DNA from: Owenia fusiformis
Lineage: Eukaryota; Annelida; Polychaeta; Sabellida; Oweniidae
Assembly (NCBI GenBank): GCA_903813345.2
Contig: CAIIXF020000004.1
Span: 15,571,196-15,635,195 of the forward strand
DNA length: 64,000 bases
Direction of reading: 5' to 3'
The translations under genes were made by a program, and so were the position numbers. The notes beneath the pieces are model-generated. The model saw only the letters and a program-made list of their open reading frames with translations. It was not told where the DNA came from and did not search any database. Below, in pieces: positions 45,211 to 56,989 of this stretch. How positions within the stretch are numbered: the stretch's first letter is position 1; each line of letters begins with the position of its first letter.

Positions 45211-46130
45211 TAATATGCAATTTTACAGACCTTAAAACAATACTATTTTTGCAGTATAACTTGCTAACATAGAACTTTTTCGTTAACGAGCCCCCCAAAA
45301 TAGACACAAAGTAGCAAAATTTGACAATCAAATTATGTTTCCATAGCAACCATCATACCTATAGTCACCAATTTTTTACCAGTTATCAATGACATATATG
45401 TGCATGTATTCTGAAAAATTATGGTTATTCATAATGTTTTTGTAAAGTTATTAATCATGTTCTATGTACCCCCTACTTTTGTCATGCGGGGGTCTAAATA
45501 CTGATTTTTCCCAAATTTTGTTGAAAATGACAAATTAGGATGTAACTAGCATGGTCTCCCAAAATTCTACCTCCATACCGCAATTTAAGGGCTAGCCCAT
45601 CAACTAGTTATATAGAATATTAAAGCTGTTCGTTTCGATAAAAACCCAATCTTCAGTTGTTCCTTGGTTCCTAGTGCTTCTGTTGGCTGTATTGATAAAA
45701 TAAACAGTTTTGAACAAATTGGGAAAATATATCTAGTTCAAATGAGCTCGCGGTTCGAATCCCGACGCTATCCTTTCTTATTCTTTTATTTTTTTTATAT
45801 TATGCAGAAGAAAAACATTTATAACCAAGTCATCTTTACCAAATTTGCGTTTTGGAGCATGCGCAATGTCAGCCTTTAAAATTCACACGACTAACTTTTA
45901 TCATCTCATACAGGAAGACATTGGCAGTTACATCACGATGTATGGAAATGTAGACGCTTCAGGAATAACAAAGCCACAGATGAGGTAAGAGGAGGAAACG
46001 ATAGTATAAAAAAGGTAGTGTTATATAGGCAAAAACATTCTCGAAAACGCAATTTAAGTGCGATATTTTCCTACAAACAATTGTTTGTCCCTTTACCCAA
46101 ATTCATTTGTGCCCTCTCCCCTCTGCGATT
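45211..46130. other. No gene; isolated B-box-like motif
   Basis: GGTTCGAATCC (45752-45762) matches a tRNA gene B box, but no A box or cloverleaf surrounds it. It may be a SINE or tRNA relic. The rest is unique. Confidence 0.4.
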
Positions 46131-46310
46131 TTTAATTACTTGTCTGATTCCATTATTGTTGGAACCATTGTGGACCATATTTGATTACCTCTTCAGAAAC
46201 GTTTGGACGACCCCCTCTCTCTGCGATTTTTTATTTCTTTTCTGATTTCATTATTGTTGGAACTGTTTTAAACCTTATTCAATTACCTCGTTAGAAAGTT
46301 TTTTAAAGAG
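46131..46310. repeat. 88 bp tandem duplication
   Basis: CTCTGCGATTTTT begins both copies (46131 and 46219), each followed by CATTATTGTTGGAAC and AATTACCTC-like words. Confidence 0.7.
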
Positions 46311-47332
46311 GTCAAGATATAGCTCAAATCGAGGTCAACGTGACCAAGGGGGTGTAATTCTTTTTACCTTTTGAAATAAATTGTCAATTTTCTTTACAAT
46401 ATTTTTTTGTGCAAAAAATGCTTCGTTGCCTAAAAGAACAATCATTATCTTTCAAATAAAACTAATAATATCATGGTAAAAGCTTTTCTAGAACAAAAAT
46501 AGCAGGTATTGCAAAGTCCCATTGAACTTTGACTTTTTTGTCTAGCATTCATATTTCAAGATGTACACAAATGCCAATCGGTGATTTAGTATGTAGATGT
46601 ATGAAGGTATGACTTGGTATTGTTCCTATATAATTTCGGTCCATGATGTTGCCTAGCAACCACCTAGCAACGGCAAACATCGAAATAGTGAAATTGAAAA
46701 ATTCGGGGTAACGTGTGCAAAACATTTAGGAATATGTAAAAAAAATTCAAAGGTATTCATCGAATAATTTTTGAAAAAATCTATTTTTCTCAAATTCGTG
46801 AAGAGAACGCGTTTCGCGACTACTTGGCGATTGACTGTTTTTTACATTTAAAAATTCATAATACGGTCAATAGTAGTGGCTCGATTTTCATGAAATAAGC
46901 ATATTGGAAAGAAAATTCGAATGCTAAATTATTATCTATCAAACAGAGCAATTATAATCTTTTTGCATTTTCTAGAGCATTAGAAACAGAGTAACAATAA
47001 ATATTTCATGAATTTTAATCAATGGCATTAAGTTCCAACTATCATAACTTTGCCCCTCAACCCCAAATTACCATGGTTTTTACGCCAAAACGTGTCTTAT
47101 ATCTGTGGCTCAAGCTAACAAATAACGGAGACTCAAAAACGCACTCTTGAAAAAATCGTGAGGGAGGTCGGATTGACTCTCCCCTCCCTGCAGATATGAG
47201 GGTTAATGTTCAATTTCTTTTTCAGCGAAGAAATGGTTTTCTCAAAGATTCCATCGAAGCTGGATATAAAAACAAATAGGACAGGTAATTAATAACATGG
47301 TATTGCTGTTAAAAAATCATAAAGGTAAATAT
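46311..47332. other. No gene seen
   Basis: AT-rich unique sequence. Confidence 0.5.
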
Positions 47333-47874
47333 GAGATATAGAGGTTCTTATATGAGTACCTGTGCAAGATCGTCCATTCTTGATGAGCTTTGATAATTCT
47401 TCTTTATCGAGTCGAAGACGAGATAAAGAAACATTATCAAAGCGAGTCAAGAATGGACGATATTGCACAGGTACGAGTACAAGAAAGTTTTTCTCATATG
47501 ACTCTGTATCATGCCATATTTTCACCATTTTATCATAAAACTGAGTGAAAAATAGCTTCAAATTAATTGAACTTCATCTTTCAATTGTTATGACGTCATA
47601 ACAATATTGAAGAAAATACATAGATACACATGGCAACAAAGCTCCATTGTTATGACGTCACAACCTAGTTTTGTAGAATTAGCATGGATACGCATAGCAA
47701 TGGTCTGTCCGTTGCCATGTTGATGATGTTTATAGACCAGTGATGTCACAAGTAAATCTCATCTTGCACGTGTGACTTTTTAGGATGAAAGATGGCAATA
47801 TCCTGCATGGGGTAAAGATGGCTGTATCTTTGTTAGTCATATGAGAAAATGAGGGATATAGAGGTTTAGATTAG
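47333..47874. mobile_element. Hairpin element with CGAGTCGAAGACGAG core
   Basis: The inner hairpin 47356-47473 has arms with TCGTCCATTCTTGA and GATAAAGAA pairs around CGAGTCGAAGACGAG. Weaker outer arms use CTCATATGA and GATATAGAGG. The word GATATAGAGGTT is found at both ends in direct orientation (47335 and 47856), perhaps a target duplication or shared end. A 90-codon minus frame over the hairpin is a symmetry artefact. Confidence 0.65.
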
Positions 47875-48288
47875 CGTATATAATCCATTTACCTATACCT
47901 AATACTATACGTAATTTGTTATTGCTCTAAGCGGTATTTTACCTAAGTTACAGGCAATCTCCTAGCATTTCCTTTGGATCAATCGTACCTCAATACTTTT
48001 GTAGTGAGGTACGCAACGAACGAAATAATTTTGAAAATGAGTTACAGGGTTTGCGATGCGTAATTACCTATAAATGGCCGAAGATAGGTAATTCAAAATG
48101 TATATCTAACAAATTACAGCGGCGGATCCAGAAGTTGACAAGGGGGGGGGGGAGTATGGAGAAATACTATTGTGGAAAAACTTTTTGGGCCCCTAGAACA
48201 AAAATCATTCAACAAACATTGAATCATGCTAAAAATTTGACATTTCACCCATTACAGTAGCTACACCACTCTCTCTCTCCCTCTCTCC

Positions 48289-48326
<38 letters not shown>

Positions 48327-48487
48327 AAAATGTAAAACAGTTCATGGTGGTAACATATACTGGCAAATACCATGAAAGCCACTGCACGGTTTTTATACTA
48401 TAATTAGGATGTCATTTCTATCATGAATCGTTGTTTACGATTTCGTAACCCTTTTACGTTAATCTTAGACTCATTTTACAAAGCGCA
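47875..48487. repeat. Unique sequence with a CT microsatellite
   Basis: CTCTCTCTCC-type repeat at about 48268-48322, preceded by a G-run at 48143-48152. No gene seen. Confidence 0.6.
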
Positions 48488-49699
48488 TACGTATCAGTAT
48501 CAAACATAATAGTCCAGTAAAACCGTGGCAAAAATTGACAAATGAAGGAAAAAATTGCAAAAGTATTTAAACCTAGTGTAATCAATGCATAATGATGGGT
48601 TAAAAGACATATCAAAAATCTAGAAAAATCTAAGTAGTGGAAAACTTCGAAAATCACCATTTATACCCCCTGGGGTACTTTTACGAGGGGGTACTATGAT
48701 AAACCTTAATAATTTCTGTTATGTACCCCAAATCACATTCAAATTTTCAGGGATCATGCAGCTATACATTGTCAGTTATCATGGCAAGTTTGATATTGAT
48801 TGGTGAAATTATTACCATGGCAACACAATTTAATTACACAAAAGCTGTGAATATTTTGGATAAATCCAAAGCTTCCTTAAAAACAAATGTCTGCTTATCT
48901 TTTTAAGTTATTCCAAACGAACACAAATTTGACCTTTAAAACATATTTAGGAACTTAGATAACATGATAAAAATGATGAACTCGTGGATGTCTATGACTC
49001 TGGACTTGATATTTGGTGACTACTGCTCAATCTACTAAAGTGTGGGTGTGGTACTTTTGGTTACATTTTCTAACAATTTCATTTTGACAATATCAATCAC
49101 AGTCATATTTATAGGGGTCATGAATACAGATATTATAATTTGATATGGTAAGTCTGAACATGATTAGTCAAGTGGTTGCCATAGTAACACAATATAATGA
49201 ATGCAAATAGTGGCTAGAGATCATTTCAAATAATCCTTATATCTTAACAGGTTGTTCCAATTACATTCACCTTTCAAGAGAGTTATTTTGTGTATGATTC
49301 TAACAAAATTAAGTTTGGATAATATTGATACATGGTTGTTATGGCAACTTTACTGATAGTGCTGTTTGTTAAGACACATGCTTTGCTACTGTAGTATCTT
49401 CTTACTACAAAGTACGGCAGGTAATGTCTCTCACTCTCTGTCTGTCTGGATATCTCCTTCTAGACCCTTCAACCTTGAGTCACCATGCTTGATCAATATT
49501 CTTAGTGGATAAATGAGTATCATATTAAGGTCTTAGGTCAATATCTCGGTATTTGGCATTTTAAGATCCTGGGCGGATGCTGTGACCCTTGACGACCAAT
49601 GATAAGGTAACCTGAAGTCAAGGTCAATGTTATGGGTCAAAGTCATTCCACTTCCATTGTGTCTCAATCTTTCTGATATCTAGTTGTTTGTAAGAGGAT

Positions 49700-50903
49700 G
49701 TATTCATCTCAGACTTTTGAGGCTGAGGCTGTACCCATCTTGAGACTCTTGAGACTGTACCATCTCAGATTCTGAAGGATGTATTCATTTTTAACTCTGG
49801 AGGCTGTACTATCTTAGATTCTGGAGGATGCATTCATCTTAGATTTGGAGGATGTACCATTTTAGATTCTGGAGGATGTATTCATCTTAGACTCTGGAGG
49901 CTGTACTATCTTAGATTCTGAAGGATGTAAGACTGTACCATCTTAGATTCTGGAGGATATATTTATCTAAGACTCTGGAGGCTGTACTATCTTAAATTCT
50001 GAAGGATGTATTCATCTTAGACTTTGGAGGCTGAGGCTGTACCCATCTTGAGACTCTTGAGACTGTTCCATTTTAGATTCTGAAGGATGTATTCATCTTA
50101 CACTCTGGAGGCTGTACCATCTCAGATTCTGAAGGATGTATTCATCTTAAACTCTGGAGGCTGTACCATCTTAGATTCTGGATTATGTATTCATCTTAGA
50201 CTCTTGAGGCTGTACTATCTTAGATTCTGGAGAATGCATTCATCTTAGACTCTGGAGGATGTACTATCTTAGATTCTGGAGGATGTATTCATCTTAGACT
50301 CTGGAGGCTGTACTATCTTAGATTCTGGAGGATGTATTTATCTTAGACTCTGGAGGCTGTACTATCTTAAATTCTGGAGGATGTATTCATCTCAGACTTT
50401 GGAGGCTGAGGCTGTACCCATCTTGAGACTGTACCATCTTAGATTCTGAAGGATGTATTCATCTTTAACTCTGGAGGGTGTACCAAAACTCTGGAGGCAG
50501 TACCATTTTAGATTCTGGAGAATGTATTCATCTTAGACTCTGGAGGCTATACTATCTTAGATTCTGGAATATGCATTCATCTTAGACTCTGGAGGATGTA
50601 CCATCTTAGATTCTGGAGGATGTATTCATCTGAGACTCTGAAGGCTGTACTATCTTAAATTCTGGAGGATGTATTCATTTAAGACTTCAGAAGCTGTACC
50701 ATCTTAGATTCTGGAGGATGTATTCATCTTAGACTTTGGATACTGTACAATCTTAGATTCTTAAGGCTATAACCATCTATGACAATGGAGGCTGTACCAT
50801 TTTAGTCTCTGGAGGCTGTTCCCATCTTAAGACTCTGGAGGCTGTGCCCAATTTAGAGTCTGTAGACTGTACCATCTTAGGCTCTGGTAGCTGAACTATC
50901 TTA
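49700..50903. repeat. Minisatellite with 49 bp dimeric unit
   Basis: About 24 units alternate two related monomers of about 25 and 24 bp: GGATGTATTCATCTTAGACT type and GGCTGTACTATCTTAGATTC type. Together they make a 49 bp higher-order unit; some units are singly deleted. TAG and TAA words and a length not divisible by three rule out coding. Confidence 0.85.
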
Positions 50904-51334
50904 TATAGCCTAAGTGCTCTACATTATTAAGGTATGGGATGTTACTTTCTTGGGATTGAGCCGCATGTTCTCCCGGGATTGGAACACGGTGCAGAATTTT
51001 GAATCAACATTGCAACATGCACTCTAAACATACATATGGTAGAATACTCTCATAGTCAATATATTGCAAATGACATGGATTGAATAGGATCGCAACTTAG
51101 TCAGCACCTCAGCTTATTTTAGCAGTTGAGGTCACATTATTTATATTTTCACTTATCAGGCTATTGCTGAAGCACTTAATAAAAAAATAAGAACATTTAT
51201 GATAATTACAGGCACAACAATTAGATTGGAAAATATTTGAACTCCTTTGATACTCCTTTTAAGTAAAAATGTAGTTAAGATAATAAGTAGGTGTTCCTGG
51301 CCCCGCCCACATTTTACATTAATCACGTTTTGTT
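50904..51334. other. Loop remainder of the foldback, no gene seen
   Basis: AT-rich sequence between the minisatellite and the right arm. Confidence 0.5.
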
Positions 51335-52539
51335 ATAACTATGACCTACTGTGAGTAATTTGCGACCCATTGTTACTATTGACCAATTATGATCAAGATT
51401 ACCATATCAATTGACGATAATGACTGTGATAATACTACCAACATAAAATTAATAGGAAATGTAACCAAAAAGTGCCACGCCTACTTTTCAATTCACCTCT
51501 GCCCCATGATGTCAGAATTGTCAAAATTAAGAACATAAATATATTCTGTTCATCTACAGAATTATATTTTATTGTATTTTACACATCATTGGCACAATAA
51601 TATGTTGAATATTTGGTTGATATACCTCTTATTTTAAAAGGATGATGTTGCGCTCATCCTGACCCTAAAACTGGCCCTAGAAAATGAACAAATTATAGGA
51701 ACTTAAATAATTTTTTTCTGTCAAACAAATTAACCTGCAGTTCTGATATTCATGGTGTCTAATGTCTGATAGTAAGACAACTCTCATGAATTTTTAAAAG
51801 TCATCACTATGTCTAATGATCAAATTATAGGCATTTATAGAGAAACACGGGTGAAAAAAGCATACAAGGTAAGGTCATGAACACATACAAATATGAAATT
51901 TTCTCAGTATTTTCAAACTTTCTTCTATGAAACTATCAATTTTGATATTTTTCTAATACATACATGAAAAAACAAGGGACACTTTAAAAAGAAAGTAGTG
52001 TGATAATTTTTTTTAAATAAATTGTTGTCATTTTGGGGGGTCATTGAGGGGGGTATCTTCAGCATGAAAATTCATAGTCTTCCACTACTTAGATTTTTCT
52101 AGATTTTTGATATGTTTTTTTACTTACCAAGACACATTGATTTCACCAGGTTTAAAAACTTTTGCAATTTTTTCCTTTATTTTTGTGTTTTTTACTGGAC
52201 TATAAGGATAGGGATAGATATACGTACACTCCCCTCCATAAGTTTGGCAACCTTAGCTCCCCCATTGAACTACGTACCTCTTTACGTTTGAATTTTTATT
52301 TACTTAACCGGCGATGGAATAACTTGTACTATTGATGGAAACGTAACTGGACTTTATTTCCATTACCTCCAAATTTTCTCATTTTTCCTCAATTACAATA
52401 GGTCGAAAATTGATGATAAATTTGATGAATTTTTGAAAATCTGATTGATGAATTTTTGAAAATTTGATTGAATCCATAAACATTTATCAATAGTGTCGGC
52501 CTCCCATGCATCAGGCACTGGATAAAGATCCAATGTAAT

Positions 52540-52730
52540 CCAATGGGAAAATGGAATGTTCGGGGCAAATCCGAAATCAGGATATCTTTTCAGTAAAAGA
52601 TTCAGCAAAAATATTTTTATATAGAAAACTGAATTGTCTAACTTTTTGTACACTAAGTGTTTAGTTTATTTGTTGAATGCTAAAAGTACAGCGCTTCAAA
52701 GTCATTTTTGAAAATAATTTTTTGCCTCTT
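52540..52730. repeat. Dispersed repeat, copy 2 (copy 1 at 17860-18050)
   Basis: Same phrase order as copy 1, including AATGGGAAAATGGAATGTTC, CTGAATTGTCTA and GCTTCAAAGTCATTTTTGAA. It lies beside a LINE fragment, so it may be part of a larger element. Confidence 0.65.
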
Positions 52731-52789
52731 GAGTTATTTCAATGGGAGAGGTTTTTTGAAAAATAATTGACTTTAAAGCCCTATACTTT

Positions 52790-53600
52790 TGTTGAACCTG
52801 AAGAAACATATCAATACCAGTTTAAGGAACTTAGAACAGAAGCAGTGTTTGACCCATGTATAACACCAGAAACCAAACAAGCTGCTCTGTAGTGTAATCT
52901 ATCTAAACACTGAAGTTTAAAAATTGAAGCTTAACTGTAAATTATATCACAGTAATCAAAATGTGGCATAATGAAAGCATTGTAAATTGTTTCCAAATGT
53001 TTACTCATTTAGAAGTTTACTCACTTAGAAGTTTGCTAAGCTTTTTTAAAGGTCTCATTAGAGAAATTACTCTCGTGATAAGTTGATCAATATGGTCATT
53101 AAAGTTCAAATGTTGATCCAGAATTAGCCCCAAGTGCTTATGGTTATTGCATCTTGGTATCATTTCATCTCCTAGATGTAAAGGGAGAGGTTCAATAAGT
53201 AAGTTAACTTTCTAGTTCCCGTGAAAATCAAATCACAACTTTTTTTTGTGCTTTAAAAGTCATTTCCAGGTATATGCCCATAAAGCAAGATTATCTAAAT
53301 CATTTTGAATGGGTTGGTGTACATGTATATTAATAAAATTCTCACTTTTCTCATAGGAGTTATAGACTGAAGTGTCATCTGCAAAAATAAAGGTTTTTGA
53401 ATGCAAATTATCAGGAAGATCATTCACATAAAATAAAAAACAGGGGTCCTAGTACTGATCCTTGATGAACTCCGGCATTTATGACTAAATTGTTATGCAA
53501 ATTATTTCGGTTGTTTGTATAGTCATTAGCATTTTATATATCAAAAAGAAGGGACTTTGCTTGATAGCCAGGTTCAAAATGGGCAATTGCTCATATACAG
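52790..53600 (-). pseudogene. Decayed LINE reverse transcriptase fragment
   Basis: Minus-strand RT with many frame breaks, so it leaves no long ORF. In order: GVHQGSVLGPLFF, then after a 1 bp slip FYVNDLPDN, HSKTFIFADDTSVYNSYEKS with the catalytic Asp pair, LDNLALWAYTWK, HLGDEMIPRCNNHKHLGLIL, LNFNDHIDQLITRVI, LMRPLKKLSKLL and, further on, LDRLHYRAACLVSGVI and VLSSLNWY. The GVxQGSVLGP and FADDT blocks are of the Jockey/CR1 type, clearly different from the QGCCLSP type at 37.6 kb, so this is a second LINE lineage. Confidence 0.85.
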
Positions 53601-54259
53601 TTTGCATTAAATTGGCAGGGAAATACTGAATTTATTACTAAATATAACAATTTCTAAAATATTACTCTCGACATTACTGTTGTTCTTCTGTAAATGAGCA
53701 CACTCATGTATTTGTTCAATAGATGACAACATTTCAGACATATCTTTTGATTTTAAAATGTCAAACTTTTTGCAGTTCTTTTTGCTTTTATATCCCTAAC
53801 TGGGCATGAACAACACCATCCATTGATTGCATCAATACTATTACGTGCATCTGGATCTTGGTTGTACTCCACCCATGTATAGTGAGATTAAGTGTACACA
53901 AACCTACTACTGGGCTTTTACATATTATAGGCCAGGATACAGCATGGGTTTTTGGAAGTTCAAGGGCCACTTGATAGACATAATCTTTCTGAAAGATGAC
54001 TTCATTTAGCATCAATTCATATATGTCTGGATCTTTTTTGTTTGTGGACGAAGGATTCTGAGCAGTTTTACCCCCCTAGAATAATATTTCAGGGGGGTAC
54101 TATATTATCATTCTATAAAATCAGTTATACATTAACTATAGCATACATATTATGTTGCTAGTACTGTAGTCAGGTGTTTCCCAAAGTTATAGGGAGATAT
54201 GTTGATTGGTTTGGGAGAAAATATAATTTATTGAAATAAAAAGTTTCGTTATCTTTTTA

Positions 54260-54615
54260 TTTTCACCAATCTTATTTTTGCAGCTTCAGAAATAATAGTC
54301 AGTAATAGTGCTCCAAGTAGTAATCAAAAATCATTTTCAGGCTATGTGTGACATTGTAATATAAGGAATGTAATGATTGAGTACTATTTTGTATTTTTAA
54401 TATGGCTTTGTTGACCCCTACCCCTTACCCCTTTTTAGTCTTACCGATTTTATTGTTGCAGCTTCAGAGAAATAATAGGCAGTTATAGTGCTCCAAGTAG
54501 TATTCAAAAATCATTTCCAAGCTATGTGTGACATTGTAATATAAGTAATGTAATGATAAAGTACTATTTTGTATTTTTAATATGGCTTTGTTGACCCCTA
54601 CCCCTTAGAAATACA
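54260..54615. repeat. About 180 bp tandem duplication in the left arm
   Basis: Two copies run from TTGCAGCTTCAGA to TTGTTGACCCCTACCCCTTA, with GTGCTCCAAGTAGTA and GCTATGTGTGACATTGTAAT in both. The right arm has only one copy. Confidence 0.85.
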
Positions 54616-54665
54616 AGAACGCGGAGGTGGCACAATTGGATCAGAAATTCTATGATGACTACTTA

Positions 54666-55113
54666 TGTCCTGCCTTGTATATTATTTTCTTCAAAGATAT
54701 GTTTCACAAATGTCATAAAACACAAATTTCTTGGGTCAAAAGCCTGTTTCAATGTTTATATATAGACCTAGATGATGGGAATTTATAGACTAAAAGATAT
54801 GGGACGAAAGAAAATAATGTACATGCTAAGAATGCCTATGAATATAGAGTGCACGATGTAAAGTTTGACATAATTAGAATTTTCCTAGTGAACATGAACA
54901 TTATACATTCTCAAATATTATGCACCATTCAAATAATAGGAATTTTCACTATATTTGACTCTCTATTATTGCTTCCAGGGTGGGGAAGTTGACTCAATAG
55001 GTTACTCCCATGATTTGAGTTTGACAGCTCAATCTTTGTTTCGCCAAAACCTCCACCACTTCCCATGTGGGGGTCTCACGCAAACCTTTGAATTATGCTC
55101 AACTGCACATGGG
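54666..55113. other. No gene seen
   Basis: Unique AT-rich spacer. Confidence 0.5.
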
Positions 55114-56760
55114 TAATGCCTTGGTCACATAGGCTCCGATTTTCATTGCGGCGCCCGGCCGATGAGTATTTTGTTCAAAATCGGCCGGCGAGCCCGGGCA
55201 TCGTACGGGCGCCGGGCGATGATCGCCACTCATCGGCCGATTTTTAGACATCGTACGGGCGCCGGCAGAGTTTTATCGCGGAGATAAAAGTTGCCGATGT
55301 CTTGGCGATTTTTTCTCAACCAAACTCATCGGTACCTACCCGGCCGTGTCCCGTCCGATCATCGTACGATTATCTTACGGCGCCCGGTGGCATCGCAAGG
55401 TCATCTTGGGATTTTGCGTGCTGATTTGTTTGATAAATCTTAATAATGATTACCTATAAAGTAATATAAAGGTTTTAAAAATAATGAGGTAAGGAATTAT
55501 AATTACTACACACTGTCAGATATTTTTTATAAAACATAAATGGAACGATTAGGCTGACTGTAAAACAATGACACACATTTGAATGACTGGGTGGATGGGT
55601 TGATCTAGTCTTTCTTATATTGACATTAATCGTGTACGTCTGTCATACACAATGAATATAGTGATACATTTCTATGCGTATATTCACTCATGCATATACC
55701 ATTACTAATCATTTATTCTAAAAATCTTCTGAATGTTTTTGTGAGTACAGTATTTTCAAGGGTCACAATTTTAATACGAAAGTTCACTGTCTCAATTACA
55801 GTTAATATGCCAAAGGCTAAGGATAGAGGGGATAAGGCCAATGGGCCATATATCAGGAAGGCCTTGGGAAGACAGGTGGAAAAAGACAATAACAATGCTA
55901 GTGAGCTGGTGGATGATGAAGATTTAGATGCGTCTTGGGAAGAGGGTACTCCACTTGAAATAGAAGAAAAGATCGCCAATTTCTTTGAAGATAGACCATA
56001 GTTTTATGACCAAACAAATTCTCTTTACGAGAACAGTCAAAAGAAAGATGCAGAAATATGGAATTTTGCTAATAGCATCGGATGGACAGGTAGACATAGA
56101 ATTTGTTTATATGAAAGATCTAAAAATGAATTAAGGTCAGGGTTCACTTTGATGAAAAGACCACGTGCAGTATGGCAAGTGATTTCAGACGGTCATATCT
56201 TTCACCATGAGTACTTTCTGGGCATAAATACAGTGTCTTTATTAAAACAATATGTTTTCTTTCAATTGAAGTACCCATGATATAGTAAAAATATCAATCA
56301 AATAATTTGAAAATTATGAATAGGGACCCCATGTCAGCATTTTTTTTCGAAATATTGAACCTATTTACTCAAAAGAGGATCTTTCTGATTTTTATTGCAT
56401 GAAAACATTATTATCCTGGAAGTCCTGTCTATCGAAGTATTTCGTTTTCAAATCTTACATTCACGCCATGTGGAACAGGCATACCGGGTCATACAAGAAT
56501 TCTGTATAAATCTAGAGGCCTGTAGATCGACCGATGTCCTGGCGGGTGCCGTACGGCCATCGGCAGATAGCCTTGCGATACCCGTGCGATATCTTTCAGA
56601 TTCAATTGATTGCGGGCGCCGTACGATGCCTGTACTAATGTGACCATACTCACGATTAGATCAAGACATCGGTGAAAAGTCACCGGCGCCCGGTCGATTT
56701 AGAAATCGGCCAATGACTACTCATCGGCCGGCGCCCGGCGGCTATGTGACCCAGGCATTA
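55114..56760 (+). mobile_element. PIF/Harbinger-type element with a MADF ORF
   Basis: Ends TAATGCCTTGGTCACAT and, inverted, TAATGCCTGGGTCACAT. Subterminal regions are GC-rich (CGGCGCCCGGCCGATGAG) with repeated CATCGTACGGGCGCC words. The same ends bound the 147 bp MITE at 10552-10698. A MADF-like ORF (55807-56280) lies inside. PIF/Harbinger elements typically carry a DDE transposase and a Myb/MADF protein; only the second is seen, so this copy is a deletion derivative. Confidence 0.7.
55807..56280 (+). pseudogene. MADF-domain protein of a Harbinger-type element, broken
   Basis: MADF is a Myb/SANT-like DNA-binding fold; in PIF/Harbinger elements such a protein helps the transposase reach the DNA. 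The frame starts MPKAKDRGDKANG after an acceptor-like TTACAG, has an acidic stretch (ELVDDEDLDASWEEG), then the MADF start: EEKIANFFEDRP, a TAG stop (55999-56001), FYDQTNSLYEN, KKDAEIWNFANSIGW. The stop sits exactly between the Pro and the FYD of the motif, so it is a point nonsense change. The second half of the domain (RWKxLRDxY) is not visible; the frame closes at 56278. The upstream 39 codons of the open frame are probably intronic. MADF rather than plain Myb is judged by the RP-x-FYD motif. Confidence 0.55.
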
Positions 56761-56989
56761 AAGGGATATTTGAAGAAATAATTTTGGAATAAGTGAGAAG
56801 TCCAGTCCTTCTCCCTTATTAATTGAATGAAAGGGGGGGGGGGGAGGGGGAGTCATTCTGAGTTTCTTCAGAGTCAGAGGTTCATGCAAACTTTATCTAT
56901 TGTAGAATCATTTTTAGATATAGAGTAGAAGGGGGATATAGAGTAGAAGGGGGTTAAGTCATCTTCGAAGGAGTGGCATCGATAAGGTG
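56761..56989. other. No gene seen; G-run and repeat words
   Basis: A G-run at 56832-56842 and the word TTTATCTATTGTAGAATC, which recurs with changes near 60697, 61116 and 61396. Confidence 0.5.

Larger units (their letters stand above)
48488..52230. mobile_element. 3.7 kb foldback with a minisatellite loop
   Basis: The left arm (48488 to about 49190) and the right arm (about 51335 to 52230) are inverted copies. Examples: ATAGTCCAGTAAAA, AAATTGCAAAAGT, ATCAAAAATCTAGAAAAATC and, further in, TTTTGGTTACATTT and TTGATATGGTAA. The arms are diverged and unequal (about 0.7 and 0.9 kb). The loop of about 2.1 kb is largely a 49 bp minisatellite. A C/G hairpin followed by GTACTATGA lies in the left arm near 48665-48700. 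No ORF of note. Confidence 0.75.

Noticed and set aside
45752-45762. tRNA gene from the GGTTCGAATCC B box
   Set aside because: No A box, acceptor stem or cloverleaf around it.
47289-47561. 90-codon minus-strand ORF
   Set aside because: It runs through both arms of a hairpin element and has no family features.
49700-50903. CRISPR array
   Set aside because: Repeat units are contiguous and diverged with no unique spacers, and the genome is eukaryotic.
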